Shown here: positions 55,153 to 63,061 of the stretch, one piece after another
Numbering within the stretch: the first letter of the stretch is position 1
Layout of the letters: each line of letters starts with the position of its first letter
NCBI RefSeq assembly: GCF_002871005.1
Contig: NZ_PHSN01000007.1
Span: forward strand, 124,001-188,000
Direction: 5' to 3'
Origin: Acidimangrovimonas sediminis
GTDB lineage: Bacteria > Pseudomonadota > Alphaproteobacteria > Rhodobacterales > Rhodobacteraceae
DNA: 64,000 nucleotides
The notes under the pieces: generated by a model
What the model was told of the DNA's origin: nothing
Seen by the model: the letters and a program-made list of their open reading frames with translations, nothing else
Databases searched by the model: none
Position numbers and translations under genes: made by a program

Positions 55153-55207
55153 GAAGACTTTTGCAAATTCCTTCGAAGGAATTTGGCAGGAAAATCAAGG
55201 ATTTTCC
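55141..55207 (+). terminator. Triple hairpin block at the end of the FadJ-like gene
   Basis: Three successive inverted repeats: CAAAAGTCTT/AAGACTTTTG (55141-55163, spanning the stop codon), a perfect 22-bp palindrome at 55164-55185 centred on CTTCGAAG, and GGAAAAT/ATTTTCC (55189-55207). No T-run follows. It may stabilise mRNA ends, terminate, or be a dispersed repeat element. Confidence 0.7.
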
Positions 55208-55264
55208 CGGGGGCGGTTCTGGCTGTGACGGCCGTGGCCGTGTCGGATCGCGGTGCCGGGTGGT

Positions 55265-55483
55265 CTAACGGGCGAGCAGGACGCCCACGACGACGATCAT
55301 CAGCCCCAGCATGGACAGGCCGAGCGCGGCCATGTTCCAGACCACGATCTTTTGCAGCCGCGCCCGCATCGCGGCGTCGTCGAGGCCGGCGCGGCGGGCC
55401 TTCAGCGTGGCGACGATGCAGCCGATCACCCCGGCGAGGCCAAGCGCCGACATCACCGCGCCTGCGACGATCACCCATTCCAT
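55265..55483 (-). CDS. Small two-helix membrane protein
   Basis: A 72-residue protein with two hydrophobic helices (MEWVIVAGAVMSALGLAGVIGCIVA and AALGLSMLGLMIVVVGVLLA) flanking a basic cytoplasmic-looking loop (KARRAGLDDAAMRARLQK). GGAGGA lies before the ATG at 55483. The pattern is common in Rhodobacterales genomes; I know no function. Confidence 0.65.
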   Translation of the reverse strand: MEWVIVAGAVMSALGLAGVIGCIVATLKARRAGLDDAAMRARLQKIVVWNMAALGLSMLGLMIVVVGVLLAR

Positions 55484-55644
55484 GCCGGATCTCCTCCATC
55501 GCCCGGACCGCCGGGCGCTTCCCCGCCTAGCGCGCCGCCGCCGGGCTGGCAAGGGATGCGGCGACGCATCGGCAGGCTTGAACGCCCCGCGCGCTGCCGG
55601 TAGGGAAGGGGGCCTTTGCCGCCACAGAGTCCCGGGAGACCGAC

Positions 55645-55905
55645 ATGAGCGATGCCGTCGCCGACGCCCAGTATAACGTCACCGCCGAGGAACTGCGCCA
55701 GTTCATCGAGCGCTACGAGCATCTGGAGGCAGAGAAAAAAGACATCGCCGAGCAGCAGAAGGAAGTCATGGCCGAGGCCAAGGGCCGCGGCTACGACACC
55801 AAGGTGATCCGCAAGGTCATCGCCCTGCGCAAGCGCGACGCCGACGACATCGCCGAGGAAGAGGCGGTGCTGGAAATGTATAAGGCCGCTTTAAATATGA
55901 TCTGA
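55645..55905 (+). CDS. gapR: GapR/DUF2312 nucleoid-associated protein
   Basis: An 86-residue helical DNA-binding protein. In Caulobacter GapR binds overtwisted DNA ahead of polymerases and replication forks. The DUF2312 core ELRQFIERYEHLEAEKKDI...EVMAEAKGRGYDTKVIRKVIALRKRD is intact. The last six codons (AAA-less host style lost: GCT TTA AAT ATG ATC) use codons unlike the rest of the gene and end in LNMI, where relatives usually end in a G-M type tail. This suggests that the 3' end was replaced by the integrated island that follows. Confidence 0.92.
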   Translation: MSDAVADAQYNVTAEELRQFIERYEHLEAEKKDIAEQQKEVMAEAKGRGYDTKVIRKVIALRKRDADDIAEEEAVLEMYKAALNMI

Positions 55906-55912
55906 GGCTTTG

Positions 55913-55940
55913 GGTTGGGCCTTGTTTTCTTGGCCCAACC
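55913..55940 (+). terminator. Hairpin after gapR
   Basis: GGTTGGGCC (55913-55921) and GGCCCAACC (55932-55940) form a perfect 9-bp stem around a T-rich 10-nt loop. No T-run follows, so termination may be weak. It could mark the gapR end or belong to the island boundary. Confidence 0.6.
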
Positions 55941-55985
55941 TCCTGCGCTCAGGTTCTATGAGGCAACATCAAGAACTGTTCATCT

Positions 55986-56012
55986 TGTTAAGAAAGCGAT
56001 GGTTTCTTAACA
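55986..56012. repeat. Inverted repeat upstream of ginA, possible recombination core site
   Basis: TGTTAAGAAA (55986-55995) and TTTCTTAACA (56003-56012) are perfect 10-bp arms around the 7-bp spacer GCGATGG. Size and spacing fit a tyrosine-recombinase core site or an operator controlling the gin operon. Confidence 0.6.
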
Positions 56013-56061
56013 GGTTAGCGGCGACTCTTTGCGGAGGCTCAGATTCGCAGGAACGGACCAA

Positions 56062-57321
56062 ATGAACAGCCACTTCGTCGTCTTGGGAGATGGGGTCTCG
56101 TCTCCACTCCCCAAGGGGCATCCGGCCATCTGGTGCGAAGACGTATTGCACGAGCCTGCGTGCCGATGGCTCAACGAAGAGGTCGTGCCGCAGTCGCGGT
56201 CGATGGGCACGTGGGATACTGCTGCCCGAAGTGTGGTCACCTGGCTCGATTACTGCTCCGCGGCTTCCGTGGATTGGAAATACGCGCTAAGACAAGATCT
56301 TATCGCCTATCGTGATGCATATCTCTCTGGAATTTCGCCACAAACCGGGCGGCACTATAAGCCGGGGACGGTGCGAACCAGGATGACATTCATTCTCTCT
56401 TTCTTGGAGCACGCGCAGCATTCTGGCTCATATGAGGGAGATATTCTCAATTCATATTCCTCAGTGAGCGCGATTCAGCATGTTCGGATAGACTCCGATA
56501 TGCTCGCTCACTCGCGAAGAGGTGTGGCAGATCGACAATCCGCGTCGTCTCGAAAATTTCTTCCGAAGCAGTCGCAGGACGATACGGTGCGGGTGATCCG
56601 CAAGGATGAATTGCAGCATCTCATCCGATGGGCGGGGCCGCGGCCGTCTGAGCGCTCGGACGAGGATGCCGCTGGAAGCGACAGAGACTTTGTTCTGTTG
56701 GCTCTTGGATGGGCGGTGGGCCTAAGGGCCGATGAGATGCTCCGACTGAAGATCTATCCATTTGAGAGTATCGTGGTCGATCCGGCATATCTTGGCGAAC
56801 ACCATAAGATATCGGTCTTTGGCAAACGGGGGAAGACGCGGCGTGTCGACGTTCCTGCCTGGTTGGTAGAGGACATCCAAGCCTATATCGCAGGGGAGCG
56901 AAAGCGCGCCCTCGCTCGTCGTGGGCGGTGGGCACATGAAGGCCAGCTTCTTTTGAATGGTGAAAGGGCCAAAAGTTTCGCAGGAAAGCCCATCAGTAAG
57001 ACAGGAATTGATCTCGTTATAAAGCGAGCCTGCAATTCTTGTGGTTTGGTGGAGAAGTCAGAGCGGAGAAATCCCGAAAAAGATGAAATCGCGTTCGTTT
57101 CTCGTCCTAAATACAGCCTCCATTGCTTGCGTCATACCTACGCAGTCATGACATATCATAGCATGGCTGCGGCAGGTTTTGATGATGTCGAAAGGTGGAA
57201 GTATATTCAACTTCAGCTTGGGCATGCTTCTGCCAAAACCACGATGGATTACTACCTTCGACACGTGTCCGTGTGGTCTTCGCGGCGAACGGCATCAGCA
57301 TTTCGGGAGCTGTTTTCATGA
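56062..57321 (+). CDS. Tyrosine recombinase GinA-like
   Basis: A 419-residue site-specific recombinase. The catalytic set looks complete: Arg in VGLRADEML, H-x-x-R in HCLRHTYAV, His/Tyr in LGHASAKTTMDYYLRH. A SAM-like core-binding domain lies at ~residues 20-130. The ATG at 56062 was chosen over 56029, which lies within a hairpin-rich leader. The stop overlaps the next gene by ATGA. It is the first of four coupled genes and probably the main strand-cleaving partner. Confidence 0.85.
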   Translation: MNSHFVVLGDGVSSPLPKGHPAIWCEDVLHEPACRWLNEEVVPQSRSMGTWDTAARSVVTWLDYCSAASVDWKYALRQDLIAYRDAYLSGISPQTGRHYKPGTVRTRMTFILSFLEHAQHSGSYEGDILNSYSSVSAIQHVRIDSDMLAHSRRGVADRQSASSRKFLPKQSQDDTVRVIRKDELQHLIRWAGPRPSERSDEDAAGSDRDFVLLALGWAVGLRADEMLRLKIYPFESIVVDPAYLGEHHKISVFGKRGKTRRVDVPAWLVEDIQAYIAGERKRALARRGRWAHEGQLLLNGERAKSFAGKPISKTGIDLVIKRACNSCGLVEKSERRNPEKDEIAFVSRPKYSLHCLRHTYAVMTYHSMAAAGFDDVERWKYIQLQLGHASAKTTMDYYLRHVSVWSSRRTASAFRELFS

Positions 57322-59222
57322 GTCGTCGGAAGAAAGTAAATCCAGCCGCCTCAGTTGTTCGTCAAGCTCGGGTTCGCAATGCATCGGGCGAGATTGCGGC
57401 TGGCAACCCGATTGAAAGTCTGGTTGATCTCGCTAGCAGTCGTGTTGATGATAGCCCGCATCCGGTGACCGGCCAGCCCAGGTTGCGCGTTATATTTCAA
57501 AGAGGCGAGATCAAAAAGGAGTATGATTTTTCGCCGCTTTTGAGTGTACCTGAGTGGGCATCTATATTGATTGAAGGATTTCGGATTCGATCAGAAACAG
57601 TATCTCCAATTACCGCATATAGTGAATATGGTAATATTTGTCGGCTGGCCTCTTTCTTGGTAGATGCCGCGCGGCCGCCTGAGCAGATTGATGAGGTTTT
57701 CTGGTCATCTCTTATTTCTTGGCTAAATGCACCTCAGACAGATGGCGAGCCTCTTGCTCCGAGGACGCGTCAGCAATATTTTAATATTTTTCAATTAACT
57801 GTCGGTGCGCTTCTCGATGTTCCCAAGCGTCAGTCAGTTGCGGAGCATATTCTCTTTCGCTCTGGAGCTCCGGTAAGGCCTTGGCCAGCAAGCAGTCGAA
57901 AGTCTATTCCTTCGCCAGTTCTCAGGCCTGAGCAGCGGCTTCAAATCACTCAGGCCTGCCTCGCTGCGATTGAAGAAATCCGAGAGCGGTATCATGAAAA
58001 CGAAGCGTTGATAGGTAGCGGAAAAGCACGGCTGAGGCTTGCACCTCTTGGATCCCATGAATCTCTTTACAGTGATATGAGCGTGTGTGCTGCAGCCGTG
58101 GATGGGTACACACATGATCATCTCATTTCGGTTGTTGAGTTGAGAGAGTTTGATTCTGCGCTGATGACAGCTATCGGAAAGGAGCATGGTGGACTCGGCG
58201 AAATTCGCAAGATGCTCTATGCAGCCAACGAAGATTTGGTGCCGTTTGTAATTCTTCTTGCAATTGTCACGGCATTTAACCCGTCAACCGTTCTTGGCTT
58301 GGTTTGGTCGAATATTCGAGAGGCGCATGATAAGAAAAAAATAAGCATTACAGGGAGAAAGCCGAGAGCCGGGGCGGCACAAACCAGCACCCATGAGGTG
58401 GATCTGGCATCGCTCAATCTTCCGGCCGAGTACGGGGTCGTCGGTGGGCTTTCAGACATTTTGGATCTTCTGAAGGCGATCACTGCGAGAGCGCGGCCGT
58501 TGGCCGACCCTCTCGACAGGGACCTCTTGTTCATTTCTGCGCAGCTCCATGCACATGTGAGGGTTAGTAGCTTCTATTCGCATGACGGACAGACAACAAA
58601 GATTACCCCAAAGGCATTCGATGACTTTCGCAAGCGATTTCATCTCCCGCCTTTCAACTTGAGAATGCTGCGCGCGACTGAAGCCGAAGTAGAGTATCAA
58701 AGAACCGGGGATATTCTGGCGGTAAAGGAACGGATGGGACACAAGAGCGCAAATGTTACTCGAACACACTACACGTCGGGTTGGGTGCGCAGTCACGGTC
58801 AGGATCGTATTGGTGCTACACAAGAATTGGTGATGCGTTGGGCAACGACGGGAGGAAAAAGCGATCCTCGCGGTCTTAAGGACCCGCGTGATGCGCCAGC
58901 GGCCACTCGAGGTTTTGGGTGCCTGGATCCCTTCGACAGTCCTCGCCATGGGCAAACGAGGGGGAAGCTCTGCTCCGCATATGGTGAGTGTCCCTCGTGT
59001 CCATTGATGCTCTCACGTCCCCGCGATCCGCAGTCTGCGGCATACTACCTCGCCCTTCGTCGTGCGATCGTCGAAGGGAAGAGAGGTGTTGCCTCGGGCG
59101 AAGCTTGGGTGGAACGTTGGGCACCCGTTCTCCAAGACCTCGAGAGCCTGATTAAGGAAATTCCGCGGGGAATCGTGGAGAACTCATCTCGTTTCCGCGT
59201 TTCGCTTCCTCCGGTTGCGTAA
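57318..59222 (+). CDS. Tyrosine-recombinase-like protein GinB
   Basis: A 634-residue protein with a diverged phage-integrase domain in residues ~300-500. The second motif (FNLRMLRATEAE) keeps an Arg and the C-terminal MGHKSANVTRTHY keeps the Tyr, but the position of the first catalytic Arg (TGxR in the family) reads TAFNPSTVLGL, so that Arg seems to be missing. A C-terminal extension with four cysteines (GCLDPFDS...CSAYGECPSCPL) may bind zinc. Translation is coupled to ginA (ATGA). Confidence 0.8.
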   Translation: MSRRKKVNPAASVVRQARVRNASGEIAAGNPIESLVDLASSRVDDSPHPVTGQPRLRVIFQRGEIKKEYDFSPLLSVPEWASILIEGFRIRSETVSPITAYSEYGNICRLASFLVDAARPPEQIDEVFWSSLISWLNAPQTDGEPLAPRTRQQYFNIFQLTVGALLDVPKRQSVAEHILFRSGAPVRPWPASSRKSIPSPVLRPEQRLQITQACLAAIEEIRERYHENEALIGSGKARLRLAPLGSHESLYSDMSVCAAAVDGYTHDHLISVVELREFDSALMTAIGKEHGGLGEIRKMLYAANEDLVPFVILLAIVTAFNPSTVLGLVWSNIREAHDKKKISITGRKPRAGAAQTSTHEVDLASLNLPAEYGVVGGLSDILDLLKAITARARPLADPLDRDLLFISAQLHAHVRVSSFYSHDGQTTKITPKAFDDFRKRFHLPPFNLRMLRATEAEVEYQRTGDILAVKERMGHKSANVTRTHYTSGWVRSHGQDRIGATQELVMRWATTGGKSDPRGLKDPRDAPAATRGFGCLDPFDSPRHGQTRGKLCSAYGECPSCPLMLSRPRDPQSAAYYLALRRAIVEGKRGVASGEAWVERWAPVLQDLESLIKEIPRGIVENSSRFRVSLPPVA

Positions 59223-61680
59223 ATTTCAGGATTTGGCCGTGCCCGCTAGCCAGCGCAAGACGAAGTTACGATCGACCTCCGAGATCATTGAGGAAAGCGC
59301 GGCCCGACCTCTTCATTTGATGCGCCGTGAAGACCTTGCGGTAGAGGGCGTTTCCTCCCAAAGCCGCTGGGGTGACACCACTTGGGTTTTGGATCATTCC
59401 TCTTCCGGCGCCGATGGCAGCCGCAGCAAGTTTCGTTGGGATATCGATCTCCCCGGTGGCCAGAAGCTGACTAACGTGGCATTCGCTGACACGCTCGATT
59501 GGCTGCGCAGGCTGATCTGGTCGCTCGTTGCTGCTCCTGCTGGCGGGAGAGGTGCCTTGTCACCTGCTAGCTTGAGTGCGCTGTCGCCGGGCGTTCGATA
59601 CTTCGTCCGGTGGCTATGTGCCAACCATATCTCTTTGCCGAAAGAGCTGGATCTGTTGGCTGTCGCTGGCTACGTGCGAGAACTTGAAAGCCAGGCTGAG
59701 GACGACGCAGGGGACGGACGTAGGGCTGACCCGACGCAAGCCGAAATTTATAGCAAACTTCGGCCGATTTCGTTCTTGTGGCAGCAGCGGACAGTTCTCG
59801 AACGCGCGGGCATCGAGCCCATGCCAATGCCTCCGTTTGGTCGGCGAAGTGCAAACGACATTGCACAGAAGATCGCGAAAGTTGCGACTGGTGCATATCG
59901 ACCTCTGCCGGACGAAGTGGCAATACCCCTCATGAACACGAGTTTGCGCATGCTTGGAGCGCCAGCAGAAGATGTCATTGAACTCGCGCACGGCTGTTTG
60001 GCTGTCTTGGACAGCGGCAGATCGGAAAGAGTGATACTTCGTGAGCAACGCTCATTCATTCATGCATTTGAGTTCCAGAAAGTAAACGGAAGGCCATGGC
60101 ACTGGCCCCTTGATCCGACGAAATGGGACCGAGGATATGTAACTCAGGTTCAGGCGGGCCTCGAAAGCATTGTCGCCCGCGCACGTGATGGGAATAGGCA
60201 GTCGGGCGAAGGTTCAGGAATAAGTCCGATTCCGTCAGTCACGAAAATCCGCCCTTACGTCGATAGCAAGAAGCTGCTTCTGGAAGCTGGAGCGGCCGCC
60301 GACGAAGCTGGAGCGCTATTCTTCAATACAGACTGGCGATCAGTCGTGGAGGAGCAGGCTTCGAGAGAAGGTCTTTTTCTTCAGTCGAATAAGGTGTCGC
60401 ATCGTGTTCGCCAGTTAGTGGTGGCAATACAGTCCGCCGCGCATCTCGTCATCCAGGCAACCACAGGTATGCGCTTGGGGGAGATCGCGGCGATGGAGGC
60501 TGGTGTCGATGAGGCCACCGGTCTTCCCGTCTCGGTAACGGTGCGAGATAGCACGTCGGGCCTTGGCGAGGTTTTCATTCTGCGGAGCAAATTGTCGAAG
60601 ACGGAAGAGACGCCGCGATCGGTTGAGTGGACCCTAGGCTATCGACTGAAGGGCTCCGACGCACTGCCTCCCGCGGTGATTGCGATGTTGGTGGTTGAGA
60701 GATTAATGGCGCCGTGGCGCACCATGCTGGAGGAGAATTCGCTTTTTCTCCATTTCACCAATACAGTGGCGTTGCCAAAGAGTTCTGATGGCCTTTCATC
60801 AGCCATGTCATACCGTCTGAGAGATACCGTTCGTGATTTCATCGAAGAATGGGTGGACCTGACCGATTTGCCTGATAACGCCGCGCGCCCGACTCTCGAT
60901 CGTGAACTGGTGCCATACCGAGAATCTCACGGTCGCAACTTTAAGACTCACCAACTGCGAAAATTATTCGCCAACTTTGCTTATCGGGTTGATGGGAGAA
61001 TGCTTCCCATTCTCCAGATGCACTTTCACCACGTCTCGATCGCGATGACAGATGGTGGCTATATTATGTCCGATCCTGCGCTTCTGCGCGAGCGCGACGA
61101 TGTTCGTCACCAGCATTCGGCGCTAATGGCTCTCGAAACCGCGAGGGGTGGCGCTCCTCTCGCGGGACGCTTCGGCGAGGAACTAGAAGGAATGATAAAA
61201 GGCGAATTGGGGCCACGGATTGAGCATGAAGATCATGGGGCGGCGTACGACGAGGCCTTCGCCTATGTAGAAGAGGCAGGTCTCGACCGTCTCTTCTACG
61301 AACCCTATGGCATCTGTGGTGCCAGAAGTGCATCAGAAATGGCCTGCCACCAGGTGGGGGGCACCGAAGACGCTGCGCGTTGGTCTCATCATCTGACGCC
61401 AAATTATGACACGCGTGTGCCCTCTCTTTGCGCTGGGTGTCCCAGTTTCGTTGTCGCAAAGTGGCACCGGCCATACTGGGAGGAGCGGTATGTCGATCAT
61501 GCCGTGCCGCTGGCTCTCGCTGAGGTACGAGGCGACGACGTTGGTCAAGCCGATCCGTTTGCCGCGGTGACGAGCTTTCGAATGCGCCAAGCCCTGGCCC
61601 TGGCGCGGAAGCTGGGTGCCGATCCGTCTGAACTGGAAATGCGGGTGGAGGCGCGCGTGAAGGAACTGCTGGATGCCTAA
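59215..61680 (+). CDS. Tyrosine recombinase GinC-like
   Basis: An 821-residue recombinase, large for the family. The catalytic Arg (TTGMRLGEIAAME), HxxR (THQLRKLFANF), His and Tyr (FHHVSIAMTDGGY) are recognisable. A long N-terminal region (~residues 1-380) has no motif I know, and a C-terminal Cys-rich part (CGARSASEMAC, SLCAGCPSFV) again suggests a zinc site. The start is TTG at 59215, overlapping the ginB stop; GTG at 59239 is an alternative. The end overlaps ginD by 8 bp. Confidence 0.82.
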   Translation: MRKFQDLAVPASQRKTKLRSTSEIIEESAARPLHLMRREDLAVEGVSSQSRWGDTTWVLDHSSSGADGSRSKFRWDIDLPGGQKLTNVAFADTLDWLRRLIWSLVAAPAGGRGALSPASLSALSPGVRYFVRWLCANHISLPKELDLLAVAGYVRELESQAEDDAGDGRRADPTQAEIYSKLRPISFLWQQRTVLERAGIEPMPMPPFGRRSANDIAQKIAKVATGAYRPLPDEVAIPLMNTSLRMLGAPAEDVIELAHGCLAVLDSGRSERVILREQRSFIHAFEFQKVNGRPWHWPLDPTKWDRGYVTQVQAGLESIVARARDGNRQSGEGSGISPIPSVTKIRPYVDSKKLLLEAGAAADEAGALFFNTDWRSVVEEQASREGLFLQSNKVSHRVRQLVVAIQSAAHLVIQATTGMRLGEIAAMEAGVDEATGLPVSVTVRDSTSGLGEVFILRSKLSKTEETPRSVEWTLGYRLKGSDALPPAVIAMLVVERLMAPWRTMLEENSLFLHFTNTVALPKSSDGLSSAMSYRLRDTVRDFIEEWVDLTDLPDNAARPTLDRELVPYRESHGRNFKTHQLRKLFANFAYRVDGRMLPILQMHFHHVSIAMTDGGYIMSDPALLRERDDVRHQHSALMALETARGGAPLAGRFGEELEGMIKGELGPRIEHEDHGAAYDEAFAYVEEAGLDRLFYEPYGICGARSASEMACHQVGGTEDAARWSHHLTPNYDTRVPSLCAGCPSFVVAKWHRPYWEERYVDHAVPLALAEVRGDDVGQADPFAAVTSFRMRQALALARKLGADPSELEMRVEARVKELLDA

Positions 61681-62155
61681 GCAACGCGGGCGAGCGCCCG
61701 ACACCATTGAGCAGGACTTCCTTGATGCGATCGAGCGCCTCAAGGCGGGTTTGCCTCAGCACCCAAAACACAAGGAATGGTTGAAGAAACGAGGAAGCGT
61801 TCCAATCAGTATTTCATCCGTAGCGCGGGAGGCAGGGCGCGCTCGCGGTCTGATCGCTGCTGAGGATTCCAAGTATCAGAAAGTGCGGAACCTTGTTCTA
61901 CTGGAAGCGGGTGAAACGGGGATCGAGCCAGGAAATAGGCAAGATGTAATTGCGGATTTGCGTGCTCAGGTGGCTGAACTGCGCGCTGAGTTGCGATCTG
62001 TACGTGATCATGCGGCTTATCACTTCAAGATGCGGTCGGAGGCAGAGAAGCGGGTGCAGGATTATCGAGGTCGCTATGAGCGGCTGCAAAGGAAAGTGGA
62101 GAGATCTGCTCCTCGCGGGCCAGTCATCAGTTTGTTTCCTGAGGATGAAGGTTAG
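61673..62155 (+). CDS. GinD-like small protein with coiled coil
   Basis: A 160-residue basic protein. The N-terminal half holds a possible HTH-like SVPISISSVAREAGRARGLI segment, as in small DNA-binding partners of integrases. Residues ~90-145 form a coiled coil (DLRAQVAELRAELRSVRDH...YRGRYERLQRKVE). In GInt islands the fourth gene encodes a small helix-rich protein essential for integration and excision, which fits. Confidence 0.72.
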   Translation: MPKQRGRAPDTIEQDFLDAIERLKAGLPQHPKHKEWLKKRGSVPISISSVAREAGRARGLIAAEDSKYQKVRNLVLLEAGETGIEPGNRQDVIADLRAQVAELRAELRSVRDHAAYHFKMRSEAEKRVQDYRGRYERLQRKVERSAPRGPVISLFPEDEG

Positions 62156-62296
62156 CATGGGAAGTGCAGCCCATCGCGTTCAACTGCTCCTTCGTTCTTG
62201 GGAAAACGCCAAGTATTCCCTGAATTTTACTCCGCACTGAAGGAATGGAGCGAGTATGTCCGAACTAATAGCGCTAGCGGTGCGTGGCGACGCGTT
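62156..62296 (+). other. Short cargo stretch with a broken start of a gene
   Basis: No full gene. An ATG at 62254 with AAGGAATGGAGCG upstream opens MSELIALAVRGDAFESV and meets the IS256-like left end near 62299, so it is probably a cargo gene cut by insertion. Confidence 0.4.
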
Positions 62297-62359
62297 CGAG
62301 AGTGTCAGGTCTTTTGTGTAAAGTAGATCCGGTCCATGCTTCATCGAAAGGAAGCATGC

Positions 62360-62697
62360 ATGACGATCTCCAAGGACCTTCTGGATGAACTGCTGAAGGG
62401 CGTGGAGCGCCCCGAGGACCTGTTCGGTGACACCGGGCTGATGAAAGAACTGAAGATCAAGCTCATGGAACGTATGCTGGGTGCGGAGCTGACAGCGCAC
62501 CTCGGCTACGAGGAAGGCAAGGAGGCCCCGCCCGGTCAGACCAACCGCCGGAATGGTGCCTCGACCAAGGTGCTGAAGGGGCAGGACGGGGAGATGCCGG
62601 TGGCGGTGCCCCGCGACCGTGACAGCAGCTTCGAGCCCGAGCTGGTAAAGAAGGGCCAGACCCGGATCGACGGGATGGACGACAAGATCATCGGGCT
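62360..62697 (+). pseudogene. IS256 family transposase, 5' fragment
   Basis: The first ~113 codons (MTISKDLLDELLKGVE, ERMLGAELTAHLGYEEG, TRIDGMDDKIIGL) match the start of IS256/mutator transposases, which are usually about 400 residues. Similarity ends abruptly at 62697, where another element begins. The DDE catalytic part is missing. The probable left IS end is near 62299 (GAGTGTCAGGTCTTTTGTG). Confidence 0.85.
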
Positions 62698-62932
62698 TGA
62701 CGTGAGACCCGTATCTTCCTCCAGTTTGAAGTAGAGTCCGCTCCAACCTGCTCCGCTCCCCAAGCTCGGACCGCCGGACCTTGGAGTTTCCGGCGCTGCT
62801 CACGATGGCGCAGCCAGCCCGCCATCGTGATCAGAGCCGGGAAATTCCAGCTTCCGGTGATCCAACCTTGGGGAGCGGAGCACAAACCCGCAGACCCTCG
62901 TTATGAACGAGGGACCCAAGGGGGGCAGGTCA
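62698..62932. mobile_element. 235-bp IS/MITE-like remnant with a 134-bp imperfect palindrome
   Basis: Bounded by TGAC at 62698 and GTCA at 62932; the right end (reading inward TGACCTGCCCCCC) resembles IS3-family termini. Inside, 62749-62810 and 62820-62882 are imperfect inverted arms (outer 16 bp and inner 11 bp perfect) around a 9-nt loop. A second 8-bp hairpin (CCCTCGTT-ATG-AACGAGGG) lies at 62895-62913. No coding content. Confidence 0.65.
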
Positions 62933-63061
62933 CGACGAAGGAAGAGTTCTGTAACATGCTCGCACCCCACTGCACATTGCATTTCGCGCACTTATGCCCT
63001 CTATTAGTTTGTGCAAAGTGAACCATGCGTTGCCAGGGTTGAGTTCTCATAGAGGCCGATG

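Noticed and set aside
62828-63021. Small open frames between the IS remnant and the ATPase gene
   Set aside because: They lie within repeats or lack ribosome sites and family similarity.
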